Of a DNA stretch of 64,000 bases, positions 26,868 through 36,481 are shown one piece after another; positions within the stretch are counted from its first letter, which is position 1; each line of letters opens with the position of its first letter. The position numbers and the translations under genes were made by a program. Source of the stretch: Globicatella sulfidifaciens DSM 15739 (lineage in GTDB: Bacteria > Bacillota > Bacilli > Lactobacillales > Aerococcaceae); assembly GCF_900167405.1 (NCBI RefSeq), contig NZ_FUWO01000004.1:94710-158709 (forward strand), read 5' to 3'. Under the pieces are notes generated by a model. The model made no database searches and was not told the DNA's origin. It saw only the letters and a program-made list of their open reading frames with translations.

Positions 26868-28250
26868 ATGAAAAAGCTACTTTTTACGAGTATCGCTTTA
26901 GTCTTATTGTTGGGAATTGGTTATGGGGCTGGGATTGGCTATTATGCTGAGAAGTTCCAAGCGAATACCACATTTGGCTCGGTTGATATTAGTAACTTAA
27001 CATTAGAAGAAGCCAAGCAAAAAATTTCTGATGATTTAAGTCAAAAGGAAATTACATTAACTGAAAATGGGCAAGAATTAGGAAAATTTACCTTAGCGCA
27101 ATTAAATGGGCAAATTAATACCGATGAAGTGTTAACGGCCGCTTATCAAGCTCAAGATCCATCACAATGGTTGGCAGGATATTTCTCATCAGTGGAGTAT
27201 GATAATTTATTAATGAATAATGTAAAAATTGATGACGCTGCTTTAACCGAAGCTTTGGCTACAATTGGTTTAAACAATAGTGAACGGACGGCTTCAACGG
27301 ATGCTTATATTGAATACACGGATGCGAGAGGATATTATGTTGAGCCTGAAACGGTAGGTAATCAACTAGATTTAGATTTAGTAAAACAAATGGTCGTTGA
27401 GGGATTACAGTCTGGACAAACGACGGTTGAACTGAATACGGCTTATTTACAACCGGAGATAACCAGTGAGAGTGAAAAAATCACTACTTTTATGGATCAA
27501 ATCAATTCTTATATTGAGACAAAAATCAATTTGGAAATTGCGGGAGATACCGTTACGATCCCGAAAGAAGAAATTATTAAATGGATCTATTTCGATCAAA
27601 GTAACCAAATTGTTGTAGACCAAGCATTAGTTCAAGAATATGTGTCAACACTTAATGATAAATATGCGACATTTAATAAGCCACGTGAGTTTGCAAGTAC
27701 ATTAAGTGGAACCGTCACCGTGCAACCGGGTACTTTAGGTTGGTCGATTGACAGTGAATCAGAAGCTGCGCAAATAGTTGCTGATTTAGCTGCAGGTCAA
27801 GAAGTAACCAGAGTCCCGGCAATCGTAGGGTCAGGATATTCAACAGATGGTACAAATGATATTGGGAGTACCTATGTTGAAATTGATATCGCCAATCAAA
27901 TGATGTTTATTTACGTAGACGGCACCCAAGTTATTTCGACACCAGTTGTGACGGGTAGAACCGGAACAGCAGATACTGTGCCAGGTGCTTATGCTGTTTG
28001 GAATAAAGAAAAGGATTCTGAATTAAAGGGATATAATGTTCATACTCAAAGAGATTATGTCCAACCCGTCTCTTATTGGATGCCATTTGATGACACCGGT
28101 CAAGGAATTCACGATGCAAACTGGCAAGCTTCTTTTGGTGGGGATGCTTACTTAACAGCCGGATCTTTAGGTTGTATTAACACGCCACCTGATGTGATGG
28201 CACAAGTTTTCAATACTGTGGAAGTAGGAACACCGGTCATTATATTCTAA
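26868..28250 (+). CDS. L,D-transpeptidase (Ldt-fm type)
   Basis: Cross-links peptidoglycan stem peptides through 3-3 bonds, a route that can bypass penicillin-binding proteins. A signal-anchor helix (about 4-24) precedes peptidoglycan-binding-type repeats (VDISNLTLEEAKQKI and a second copy) and the YkuD catalytic domain. The active site is the IHDANWQASFGG block and SLGCINTPPD with Cys436. The 460-residue layout closely parallels Enterococcus faecium Ldt-fm (about 466 residues). The usual SHGC is SLGC here; the histidine of the first block is retained. AAGAGGC lies upstream. It is monocistronic. Confidence 0.9.
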   Translation: MKKLLFTSIALVLLLGIGYGAGIGYYAEKFQANTTFGSVDISNLTLEEAKQKISDDLSQKEITLTENGQELGKFTLAQLNGQINTDEVLTAAYQAQDPSQWLAGYFSSVEYDNLLMNNVKIDDAALTEALATIGLNNSERTASTDAYIEYTDARGYYVEPETVGNQLDLDLVKQMVVEGLQSGQTTVELNTAYLQPEITSESEKITTFMDQINSYIETKINLEIAGDTVTIPKEEIIKWIYFDQSNQIVVDQALVQEYVSTLNDKYATFNKPREFASTLSGTVTVQPGTLGWSIDSESEAAQIVADLAAGQEVTRVPAIVGSGYSTDGTNDIGSTYVEIDIANQMMFIYVDGTQVISTPVVTGRTGTADTVPGAYAVWNKEKDSELKGYNVHTQRDYVQPVSYWMPFDDTGQGIHDANWQASFGGDAYLTAGSLGCINTPPDVMAQVFNTVEVGTPVIIF

Positions 28251-28265
28251 TTAAATAAGTAAATA

Positions 28266-28310
28266 ACACGTGACATAGCTATGCGACTATGTTGCGTGTT
28301 TCTTTATTTT
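28266..28310 (+). terminator. Terminator after the L,D-transpeptidase
   Basis: ACACG-ACATAG pairs with CTATGT-CGTGT (two small symmetric mismatches), followed by a T-rich tail. Confidence 0.75.
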
Positions 28311-28431
28311 AGAGTTTACTAAAGTAGTATTTAACTCAGTGGTGAGTAGTTTATCAAGAAAAATTAAAAAATAGCACACACTTGTCAAAAGGTAAATATT
28401 CATGCATCTAGATAAAAAAAAGAATTGTTGT

Positions 28432-28437
28432 TATAAT
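28432..28437 (+). promoter_or_regulatory. -10 element of the walRKHI operon
   Basis: TATAAT about 80 nt upstream of walR. The matching -35 region is poor, so the call rests mainly on this hexamer. Confidence 0.45.
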
Positions 28438-28516
28438 AGACAGAGATAAAACCCTTTAATGAAAGAACAACTAAAGGAATTGTAGTAAATTTAAATCCCA
28501 CGAGGAGGATATGATA

Positions 28517-29224
28517 ATGAAAAAAGTTCTCGTTGTTGACGATGAAAAGACAATATCAGATATCATCGTTTTTAATTTAGAGAAGGAAGGCTTTGAAATT
28601 AAAGTTGCCTATGATGGTGAAGAAGCACTACAGAAGTTTCATGATGAATCTCCAGATTTGATTGTCTTAGATTTGATGTTACCCAAAATTGATGGTTTGG
28701 AAGTTTGTCGTGAAATCAGAAAAGAGAGTAGTGTACCGATTATTATGCTAACGGCCAAAGACTCCGAAATTGATAAAGTTCTAGGATTAGAATTAGGCGC
28801 GGATGATTATGTAACTAAGCCGTTCTCTAATCGAGAATTAGTAGCACGTGTTAAAGCTAACTTACGACGTCATAGCGCTCGTGAACAAAGTGATAATGCG
28901 GATGCTAATGCGAATGAAATCGTAGTCGGAGATTTAATTGTTCATCAAGATGCCTATATTATTTCTAAACGTGGTGAGGAAATTGAATTGACCCATCGTG
29001 AATTTGAACTGTTACATTATTTAGCTAAACATATTGGTCAAGTGATGACGCGTGAACACCTCTTAGAAACTGTTTGGGGATATGATTATTTTGGCGATGT
29101 GCGTACGGTGGACGTAACCATTCGTCGTTTAAGAGAAAAAATTGAAGATGCTCCTAGCCATCCGGTGTATATCGTGACTCGAAGAGGTGTAGGATATTTC
29201 TTAAAGAATCCGGATCAGGACTAG
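28517..29224 (+). CDS. walR: Response regulator WalR
   Basis: The essential OmpR-family regulator that controls cell-wall hydrolases and envelope homeostasis. The receiver domain has DD at 8-9, phospho-accepting Asp52 in LDLMLP and the lysine in VTKPFSN. The winged-helix output domain ends with [12 protein letters not shown] and RRGVGYF. AGGAGG sits 8 nt before the ATG at 28517; an ATG at 28511 is too close to it. It is 235 residues, the family length. First gene of walRKHI. Confidence 0.97.
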   Translation: MKKVLVVDDEKTISDIIVFNLEKEGFEIKVAYDGEEALQKFHDESPDLIVLDLMLPKIDGLEVCREIRKESSVPIIMLTAKDSEIDKVLGLELGADDYVTKPFSNRELVARVKANLRRHSAREQSDNADANANEIVVGDLIVHQDAYIISKRGEEIELTHREFELLHYLAKHIGQVMTREHLLETVWGYDYFGDVRTVDVTIRRLREKIEDAPSHPVYIVTRRGVGYFLKNPDQD

Positions 29225-29228
29225 TTGT

Positions 29229-31085
29229 ATGAAGCGAGGATTTAGTTTTTTTCAATCCATTTACTTTAAAATACCGATGCTGTTTATTTTTATTTTACTG
29301 ATTTCGTTTCAGTTTATTGGGGTCTTTTTTATCGACCAATTACAATCACAATCGGTCACAACTTTTAAAGAAACGTGGAATACACAGTCGAATTTTTTAA
29401 TTAATAATGTTAGACCTATTTTAGAGTCGTCTGGTGATCCTAACCAGACGACTACTATTGAGTTACAGCTAACTCAGACCTTAGCTACTTTTACGGCCGA
29501 CGAAGCAACTAAAATTCAAATATTGGATAATGAGGGCTATGTTAGGGCGATTAATCAAAGTGGACTGGCTAATACGGTGGGGCAAAGAGTGGATAATGAT
29601 AATGCTTTAGCTGTTATAACATCAAGACAAGCTTATGCTCAAGAGTATCATGATTATGTACGTAATAACCGTAGTTATTTATTAATACGTCCTGTCATGT
29701 CACAAGATAATAATCAACTATTAGGTGTCGTAATGGTAGAAGCGAGTATGAATAATATTTACAATCAAACACGTTCTGTTATGGTTATTTTTGTGCAATC
29801 CGCAATTGTCGCAATTGGGGTCGCTTTCGTGATTGCGTTATTCCTTTCCCAAGCGATTACCAATCCTATTGAGCAAATTAGACAACAAGCGATGCGTATT
29901 TCTGATGGGATATATAATTATCCAGCAACCGTCAATGGCAAAGATGAACTAGGTGAATTAGCTAATACAGTCAATGAATTAGCAATTAAAGTTAAAGATG
30001 GACAAGAATCCATTGAATCCGAACGTCAGCGTTTAGACGGGATTTTAAGACATATGACAGATGGTGTTATTGGAACAGACCGTCGTGGTAATGTTTTGCT
30101 AATTAATGAACGTGCATTAGAGTTATTGAGTATTCATCAACAAGATGCTTTAGGCATTTCAATTATTGAGTTGTTAGGTATTCAGCAAACGCATCGCATT
30201 AAAGAATTGCTTGCTGGAGAAAAAGAAGTAATGATCGAGCGCGAAGATGACACAATCCTTAAGGGAGAAATCTCAATCATACGTCGTGAGACAGGGTTTG
30301 TAACCGGACTCGTTTGTGTTTTGACTGATGTGACAGAGCAGGAGAAAACAGATCGCGAAAGAAGAGAATTCGTTTCGAATGTTTCCCATGAATTACGAAC
30401 ACCATTAACTAGCGTTAAAAGTTATACGGAAGCTTTAGCAGATGGCGCTTGGCAAGATGAAAATATTGCTCCGCAATTTATTGAAGTGATTCAATCAGAG
30501 ACGAATCGGATGATTCGGATGATTGGCAACTTACTGGATTTATCGAAAATTGATGGAGGTCAAATTAAGCCTCAAATGGAATTAATTGACTTTAAACGGA
30601 TTGTCAACCATATTGTTGATCGTTTTGAATTTACTTTGGATTCACAGGAGAAAAAATATACGATTAAACGTCAATTTACGCCAAGAGAAATATATTTAGA
30701 AATTGATCAAGATCGCATGACACAGGTCATTGATAATATTATGAGCAATGCGATTAAATATTCTCCTGATGGTGGGGAAGTAATTGTTAAAATTGTTGAT
30801 AATCCTCATACGGTTGTGTTAAGTATTACCGATGAAGGATTAGGCATTCCACAAAAAGATTTACCACATCTGTTTGAACGTTTTTATCGAGTGGATAAAG
30901 CTCGTTCAAGAGACCAAGGGGGAACCGGTCTAGGTTTAGCCATCTCTAAAGAAGTGATAGAGTTGCATGGAGGTAAAATTTGGGTTGAAAGTAAAGAAAA
31001 TCATGGTTCAACTTTTTTTATAGAATTACCATATGAGCCATTTGTACTAGAGTTTTCAGATGAAGAAGGGTGGGATGAAGCGTGA
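29229..31085 (+). CDS. walK: Sensor histidine kinase WalK
   Basis: The membrane kinase that phosphorylates WalR. It is 618 residues: two membrane helices (about 14-36 and 183-206) flanking an extracytoplasmic PAS-like sensor, then HAMP (about 208-260), PAS (about 265-370), HisKA with His387 in SNVSHELRTP, and the ATPase with NAIKYSPDGG, DEGLGIP and GTGLGLAIS. The start lies 4 bp after the walR stop with AGGA upstream. It overlaps walH by four bases. Confidence 0.97.
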   Translation: MKRGFSFFQSIYFKIPMLFIFILLISFQFIGVFFIDQLQSQSVTTFKETWNTQSNFLINNVRPILESSGDPNQTTTIELQLTQTLATFTADEATKIQILDNEGYVRAINQSGLANTVGQRVDNDNALAVITSRQAYAQEYHDYVRNNRSYLLIRPVMSQDNNQLLGVVMVEASMNNIYNQTRSVMVIFVQSAIVAIGVAFVIALFLSQAITNPIEQIRQQAMRISDGIYNYPATVNGKDELGELANTVNELAIKVKDGQESIESERQRLDGILRHMTDGVIGTDRRGNVLLINERALELLSIHQQDALGISIIELLGIQQTHRIKELLAGEKEVMIEREDDTILKGEISIIRRETGFVTGLVCVLTDVTEQEKTDRERREFVSNVSHELRTPLTSVKSYTEALADGAWQDENIAPQFIEVIQSETNRMIRMIGNLLDLSKIDGGQIKPQMELIDFKRIVNHIVDRFEFTLDSQEKKYTIKRQFTPREIYLEIDQDRMTQVIDNIMSNAIKYSPDGGEVIVKIVDNPHTVVLSITDEGLGIPQKDLPHLFERFYRVDKARSRDQGGTGLGLAISKEVIELHGGKIWVESKENHGSTFFIELPYEPFVLEFSDEEGWDEA

Positions 31086-32494
31086 GAAAATTTTCCTTTC
31101 AAACGTTTTTTTTAACGCTCTCAATTGTGGTGAGTTTGTTACTAAGTTATATTTTGATTTTTGATAATAATGCTTTATTATCCCGTTTCTCTTCTAATCA
31201 GGAAACAGCACAAGTCAATATTCAAATTGATAGTAATAATAAAGTTTCTGACTACTATCAATTGGCTAATGTAAAATTAGCAGAAATCATCTATCCGACC
31301 AATGTGATTATTTCTGAAGGCGATAATGCGTATTTATTGAATGATTATTCGGGATTACGTTCACTGGCGTCGAGTTTAAGTCAAAAGCGTATCTCCTTAG
31401 TTGAGAAAATCGTGGTACCTCCAGAAGAGAAATATATCGAATTAATATCACAGGAAAGAGTCGAGTTTGAATTTTCAACAGCCTTACCATTTGAACTAGT
31501 GGATAATTTTATTAAAAATGAAAGTGAAGAAACGGAATTTGAATTTAACCGTATAATTTTTCCTAAAAATGAAAAGAATACCGCCTACTTATTAAATACT
31601 TTTGAACAAGTATATATGAAGGCTAAATTGCCAGAAGGGAACACAACGGACGATTATTTTAAAATAGCGAGAGTTTCAAAAGGGAAATGGATTGTTGCTG
31701 AACGCTATAATTTAAGTAATGGCAATCATGTTTATTTACCTTTAAAAACCATGACGGTGCCAAGTCAACTTTATACTTTAAATTTAGTCCCTGAAACCAA
31801 TGTGATTGATTCTTTATTTGGAAATGTCCGTTCATGGCGATCTGTTTCTACCAACGAAGACAGTAGCAGTGGGACCATTATGTATTACAACTCAAATATG
31901 GAGCTTCAGATTAACCCTTTTGCTCAAATGCTTGGAATTAATTACAAAAATACCAATCAGTTTGAAGCTAAAACATATAGACAACGAATTGAGCAAAGTT
32001 ATAGTCAAATGCGACAGTTTGAATATTGGAAAAATGGGATACGTATTGGAACCCAGACAAATGGCACAACCATTGTCTATCAACGTTATCTTGATGGTTA
32101 TCCTACCTTTTCTAGTTCGACGGTCAATCATTATGCTAGTAGTCGTGTTTATTTCCGTGGAGGTAATTTGACTACTTCTATTACGCGCTCAGCATTACCG
32201 ATGGTTTACTTGGAAGCGCATGTCGCCGATCAAAGTAGAGAATATGAATTGATGAGTGTGGATGAATTGACATATGAATTGAATATGGTGGGATATTCTG
32301 TTAGTGACTTTACCAATGTAGTGATTGGCTATGAATGGCAAGATAATATGTCTGAATTTCAAAAAGTGAACTTTGTTCCTAAATGGTTTTTTGAAATTAA
32401 TAATGTTTATTATTCCATTGATCAAATTCGTGATGGTGAGCTCGAAGCCCTGGGGAATATTAGTGATAGTCGTCACTATTTTACAAGAAGGTAG
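31082..32494 (+). CDS. walH: WalH (YycH), regulator of WalK
   Basis: A 470-residue protein with one N-terminal membrane helix (about 8-30) and a large outside domain. With WalI it binds the membrane parts of WalK and adjusts its activity (inhibiting in Bacillus, activating in Staphylococcus). Sequence identity in this family is low; the call rests on size, topology and position. The GTG start overlaps the walK stop (GTGA). No WalH motif is strong enough to stand alone. Confidence 0.88.
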   Translation: MRKFSFQTFFLTLSIVVSLLLSYILIFDNNALLSRFSSNQETAQVNIQIDSNNKVSDYYQLANVKLAEIIYPTNVIISEGDNAYLLNDYSGLRSLASSLSQKRISLVEKIVVPPEEKYIELISQERVEFEFSTALPFELVDNFIKNESEETEFEFNRIIFPKNEKNTAYLLNTFEQVYMKAKLPEGNTTDDYFKIARVSKGKWIVAERYNLSNGNHVYLPLKTMTVPSQLYTLNLVPETNVIDSLFGNVRSWRSVSTNEDSSSGTIMYYNSNMELQINPFAQMLGINYKNTNQFEAKTYRQRIEQSYSQMRQFEYWKNGIRIGTQTNGTTIVYQRYLDGYPTFSSSTVNHYASSRVYFRGGNLTTSITRSALPMVYLEAHVADQSREYELMSVDELTYELNMVGYSVSDFTNVVIGYEWQDNMSEFQKVNFVPKWFFEINNVYYSIDQIRDGELEALGNISDSRHYFTRR

Positions 32495-32504
32495 GTGACA
32501 AACA

Positions 32505-33344
32505 ATGGATTTTAAACGAATTATGTTAATGTTAACTTTGTTTTTTTTAATCTTTGATATTTATTTAGGGTTTAGAGTCTATCAACAAGTTCAATCTACT
32601 ACCATTCGTCAAAGTGATTTTCAGCAACAAAGCATTGAACAGAGACTTCAAGCTCGTGATATCACTTTGTTGTCACCACTAAACGAAGAAGAAGTTGAAG
32701 GCATTCTAATTAAAACTGAAGATAATACCGTATTACGTGATGGATTGAATCAATTAACTCATCAGCAAGTGAATTTATCAGACGAAAATGTATTAACAGC
32801 TACTTTTGATGAACCGTTAAATATGGAAGGGCAAATAACGCCTGAAACGAGCACTTTACCAAGCGAAGTGGCAAAATTTATTCGTGATCAATATTTATTG
32901 AATGATGAGTTATTTATTGAAGGTGGGGCTTATACGCAATATTGGTATTTACCAACCAATCGGACCATTGTTTTTTGGATGACAGCTATTAATAATACCC
33001 CCATTGTAGATGGGAGTGCTGAGATTAAATTACAATTAGATGAAAACTATAATATTGCGTCCTACACTCAAACGTATCAGCATAATTTTGTGACTTTAGA
33101 TGAGGATAAACCTTATAAATTAATCACAGCACGTGAAGCAATCGAAGTACTCGATACCCGTATTCAGACGAACTTGCCTTCTAATTCAACCATTATTCAT
33201 GTGACTTTATCTTATATTAAATATAAAGAATGGGACGAGATAAATATTTACCTTCCAGTTTGGAATGTCGTTTATCAACGTTCTGAAGGTCAAACAGGTT
33301 CAATGATAGTGGATGCCATCAAAGGTCAAGTGATGGAACGATAG
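32505..33344 (+). CDS. walI: WalI (YycI), regulator of WalK
   Basis: A 279-residue protein with one N-terminal membrane helix (about 5-24) and an outside domain, the partner of WalH. The phrase AYTQYWYLPTNRTIVFW and the final YLPVWNVVYQ ... MIVDAIKGQVME region fit the YycI family. AGGTGAC precedes the ATG, 10 bp after walH. The operon ends here; walJ, normally next, is 29.5 kb downstream, and htrA is absent. Confidence 0.88.
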   Translation: MDFKRIMLMLTLFFLIFDIYLGFRVYQQVQSTTIRQSDFQQQSIEQRLQARDITLLSPLNEEEVEGILIKTEDNTVLRDGLNQLTHQQVNLSDENVLTATFDEPLNMEGQITPETSTLPSEVAKFIRDQYLLNDELFIEGGAYTQYWYLPTNRTIVFWMTAINNTPIVDGSAEIKLQLDENYNIASYTQTYQHNFVTLDEDKPYKLITAREAIEVLDTRIQTNLPSNSTIIHVTLSYIKYKEWDEINIYLPVWNVVYQRSEGQTGSMIVDAIKGQVMER

Positions 33345-33541
33345 TTTATAAAGTTTAGTAGCATTGTCAATGTAAGCAAACGGACTGTTACCCTAGAATA
33401 CACAGGTATTTTCAGGAAATGCAGTTAAAAGTGCAAAGCATTGGCAATGTTTTTTTATTAAATGATCGATATGAACGAAAAATTATTAAGTGAAATATGG
33501 CCGTGCTTATGATAAGATAGACAAATGAAAGGGGCGATCAT

Positions 33542-34291
33542 ATGCGTTTATTAGCCATTGATACATCTTCAAATTTACTTAGTTTAGCCTTGTTTAACAA
33601 TCAAAACATTATAGCATTTGAAAATAATCAATCACAAATGCAACATGGCGTATTATTATTACCCAAAATTAAAGAGCTTTTAGCAAGCAATCAAGTGACG
33701 GCAAAAGAGGTTGATGGCATTATTATTGGAATGGGACCGGGGTCTTATACGGGCTTAAGAATAGGTGTTACAGCGGCAAAAATGTGGGCTGTTAGTCAAA
33801 ATATACCCGTTTATCCTGTTTCGAGTCTAGCCGTAATGGCTTTAAGCGTTGACCCGTCCGACAAGAAAGTAGCCATTGTGCCAATCGTGGATGCACGTCG
33901 AGAGAGTTGCTATACTGCTATTTACCAAATTGATATGACGGGTAATCTTAACACTATTCTTGAAGATAGTCATAGTGATTGGCGATTGTGGTTAGTAAAC
34001 AATGCGTCTATCTTAAGTCAGTATGATGAGATTGTTTTCGTAGGGCATCAAATCGCAAATTTTGAGCAGCTAGTCAAAGAGGTGTTGCCTGATTTAGTTT
34101 ATCAATGGGTTGACGATGTGTCAGCTTTACCACGTATGGAACGTTCAATAGGTTTAATAAAAGAGCCTATTGCAGATATTGATTTATTATCTCCAAATTA
34201 TGCTCAGTTGACTTTAGCTGAGCGAGAATGGTTAGAGAAAAAAGAGCAGGTAGACGGTTATGATACATTGGTTGATACAACAATTAACTAA
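33542..34291 (+). CDS. tsaB: tRNA threonylcarbamoyladenosine protein TsaB
   Basis: TsaB partners TsaD and TsaE in making t6A37 in ANN-decoding tRNAs. It is 249 residues with an ASKHA-fold N-terminus (LLAIDTSSNLLSLAL) and the block GMGPGSYTGLRIGVTAAK at about 68-85. AAAGGGGCG precedes the ATG. It overlaps the following acetyltransferase by 32 bp and is in one cluster with tsaD. Confidence 0.94.
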   Translation: MRLLAIDTSSNLLSLALFNNQNIIAFENNQSQMQHGVLLLPKIKELLASNQVTAKEVDGIIIGMGPGSYTGLRIGVTAAKMWAVSQNIPVYPVSSLAVMALSVDPSDKKVAIVPIVDARRESCYTAIYQIDMTGNLNTILEDSHSDWRLWLVNNASILSQYDEIVFVGHQIANFEQLVKEVLPDLVYQWVDDVSALPRMERSIGLIKEPIADIDLLSPNYAQLTLAEREWLEKKEQVDGYDTLVDTTIN

Positions 34292-34838
34292 ATTCAAAAC
34301 ACGACTATCAGGCAAGCACTTAGTAACGCCTACCATGCCCAAAATAATGGAACAACTGGATTGGCAAGCAAAAACCCATCCTGAGGGCTTTATATTACGA
34401 CTGTGTCACCAATCGGATCTTGAGTTTTTTGAACAAATTGAAAAACAAACTTACGACGGTTATTTGGCCTGGCGTAAAGCTGATTTTTTAAATGATTGGC
34501 GAAAAAATCCTTATGCCTTGTATTTAGTGATTGAGTTGCAAGGAAAGTTAGTAGGAGTAATCACTGGTAGAGTCCTGTATCGAGATTCACATATCAGTCA
34601 GTTGATGGTGCTGCCAAGATACCAATCAAAAGGGTTAGGTCAGTGGCTAGTGAGTGAATGGCTATCTATCGCTAAACAATTTAAGACAAAGCAAATCACT
34701 TTGGAAGTACGAGAAAGTAATCAACGTGCTCAAAAATTATATCAAAAAATGGGTTTTCAAGTCATTAATCAAAGGGAAAACTATTATTACAATAATCACG
34801 AAACGGCTTTAATTATGTGTCGTAGAGAGAAGGAATAA
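34260..34838 (+). CDS. rimI: GNAT acetyltransferase, RimI-like (first of two)
   Basis: A 192-residue GNAT protein. RimI acetylates the N-terminus of ribosomal protein S18 and related substrates. The acetyl-CoA site is RYQSKGLGQWLVSEW (about 119-133), followed by LEVRESNQRAQKLYQKMGF. A positively charged N-terminal extension of about 40 residues distinguishes it from the shorter second copy. AGGTAG precedes the ATG, which overlaps tsaB by 32 bp. Confidence 0.82.
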   Translation: MIHWLIQQLTKFKTRLSGKHLVTPTMPKIMEQLDWQAKTHPEGFILRLCHQSDLEFFEQIEKQTYDGYLAWRKADFLNDWRKNPYALYLVIELQGKLVGVITGRVLYRDSHISQLMVLPRYQSKGLGQWLVSEWLSIAKQFKTKQITLEVRESNQRAQKLYQKMGFQVINQRENYYYNNHETALIMCRREKE

Positions 34839-34841
34839 GGA

Positions 34842-35321
34842 TTGATAGAGTACCATGTTGTACCGATAAAAGGAAAACTAATGATGTCGCCAATAAAAGA
34901 ACAAATTATCGAAGCTAATCGACATTTTGGGTGGAATGAAGCCCAAACGTTAATGGATTTTAATAATGAACATAGTGAATATTATTGTTTGGTTAATCAA
35001 GACAAATTATTAGGTTATGTCGCTTTGCATCATATTTTAGATGAAGCGTCGATCAATATGGTCTACATTGATAAGACCTTTCGACAACAAGGGTTAGCAA
35101 CTGAATTACTCGTCTTTGTATTAAACCAATTAAGTCAACGTCAAGTAAAAAATATCTTTTTAGAAGTACGAGCGAGTAATCATTCGGCAATTCATTTATA
35201 TCAAAAAACCGGCTTCGATTTATTAATTAAGCGCAAGAATTATTATCAAAATCCCATGGAGGATGCTTATATTTTCCAAAAAAATTTGACGAAAGGAGAT
35301 CAAGATGAGTCAAAAGAATAA
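34842..35321 (+). CDS. rimI: GNAT acetyltransferase, RimI-like (second of two)
   Basis: A 159-residue GNAT protein with the acetyl-CoA motif [14 protein letters not shown] and [19 protein letters not shown]. It starts with TTG at 34842, three bases after the previous stop, with AAGGA upstream. It overlaps tsaD by 17 bp. It resembles its neighbour in the C-terminal half, so the pair looks like paralogues; which one modifies S18 cannot be told from sequence. Confidence 0.82.
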   Translation: MIEYHVVPIKGKLMMSPIKEQIIEANRHFGWNEAQTLMDFNNEHSEYYCLVNQDKLLGYVALHHILDEASINMVYIDKTFRQQGLATELLVFVLNQLSQRQVKNIFLEVRASNHSAIHLYQKTGFDLLIKRKNYYQNPMEDAYIFQKNLTKGDQDESKE

Positions 35322-36315
35322 TCTCATTTTAGCATTTGAGTCAAGTTGTGACGAAACAAGTGTTGCCGTCATTGAAAATGGTTCGATTATACGCAGCAAT
35401 ATTGTGGCTTCGCAAATTAAATCACATATGCGATTTGGTGGTGTCGTACCAGAAGTAGCCAGTCGTCATCATGTTGAACAAATCACTCAAATTTATCAAC
35501 TGGCATTAAAAAAAGCACAAGTGTCAATAGATGAGATTGATGCGATTGCCGTCACCAAAGGTCCAGGACTAGTTGGGGCTTTACTGATTGGCATTACTGC
35601 TGCTAAAACATTAGCCTTCGTTCATGATAAACCATTAATTGAAGTTAACCATTTGGCAGGGCATATTTATGCATGTCAATTAGAAAATCAATTACAATTC
35701 CCATTATTAGCCTTAATCGCAAGTGGCGGTCATACTGAACTCGTTTACATGGAAAACCATAACCAGTTTGAAGTTATTGGCGAGACACAAGATGATGCGG
35801 TTGGAGAAGCTTATGATAAAGTAGGGCGGATATTAGACTTACCTTATCCAGCTGGAAAATACTTAGATCAATTAGCACAAACAGGACAAGCAACCTATCC
35901 AGTTCCTAGAGCGATGATTCATGAAGATAATCTTGATTTTAGTTTTAGTGGCATGAAAAGTGCTATTATGAATCTCGTTCATAATGCTCAACAACGTGGT
36001 GAGACAATTGTGAAAGAAGATTTAGCGACTAGTTTCCAAACAGCAGTTATTGAAGTTCTAACGACTAAAGCGGCGAAAGCAGTGGCGAAATATCCTTCAG
36101 TTAAGCAATTTATCTTAGCTGGTGGGGTGGCAGCTAACTCCGGATTAAGAAAAGAATTAGTGGCAACCTTAGATCCAATCGAAGTATTGATTCCTTCATT
36201 ATCTTTGTGTGGTGACAATGCCGCTATGATTGGGGCTGCTGCTTTTCAAATGTATCTACAACAACAAATGGGTAGTTTAGATTTCAATGCTCAACCTAGT
36301 TTAGATTTATCGTAA
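35305..36315 (+). CDS. tsaD: tRNA N6-threonylcarbamoyltransferase TsaD
   Basis: Transfers the threonylcarbamoyl group to A37 of tRNA. It is 336 residues with [11 protein letters not shown] near the N-terminus, the metal-binding pair in NHLAGHIYA (about 112-120), SGGHTELV, and [17 protein letters not shown] lies upstream in the previous gene. It closes the tsaB-rimI-rimI-tsaD cluster, with a strong terminator after it. Confidence 0.97.
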   Translation: MSQKNNLILAFESSCDETSVAVIENGSIIRSNIVASQIKSHMRFGGVVPEVASRHHVEQITQIYQLALKKAQVSIDEIDAIAVTKGPGLVGALLIGITAAKTLAFVHDKPLIEVNHLAGHIYACQLENQLQFPLLALIASGGHTELVYMENHNQFEVIGETQDDAVGEAYDKVGRILDLPYPAGKYLDQLAQTGQATYPVPRAMIHEDNLDFSFSGMKSAIMNLVHNAQQRGETIVKEDLATSFQTAVIEVLTTKAAKAVAKYPSVKQFILAGGVAANSGLRKELVATLDPIEVLIPSLSLCGDNAAMIGAAAFQMYLQQQMGSLDFNAQPSLDLS

Positions 36316-36320
36316 TTTAA

Positions 36321-36362
36321 TGAAACCCTGAAACATTTTATTTGTTTCAGGGTTTCATTTTT
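36321..36362 (+). terminator. Terminator after tsaD
   Basis: TGAAACCCTGAAAC pairs with GTTTCAGGGTTTCA around a 9-nt loop, followed by a T run. Confidence 0.92.
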
Positions 36363-36391
36363 AAAGAATTAAAAATTAATTAAAAATAATG

Positions 36392-36420
36392 TTGATTTTT
36401 AATTTTATTTAGTGTATTAT
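36392..36420 (+). promoter_or_regulatory. Promoter of oppA
   Basis: TTGATT (36392-36397), 17-nt spacer, TATTAT (36415-36420) preceded by TG, giving an extended -10. No clear CodY box was recognised. Confidence 0.7.
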
Positions 36421-36481
36421 CTCATTTAAAGAGGAAATCTTTAATGAAACTATCATAAACACCAAATAGGAGGAAACATTA

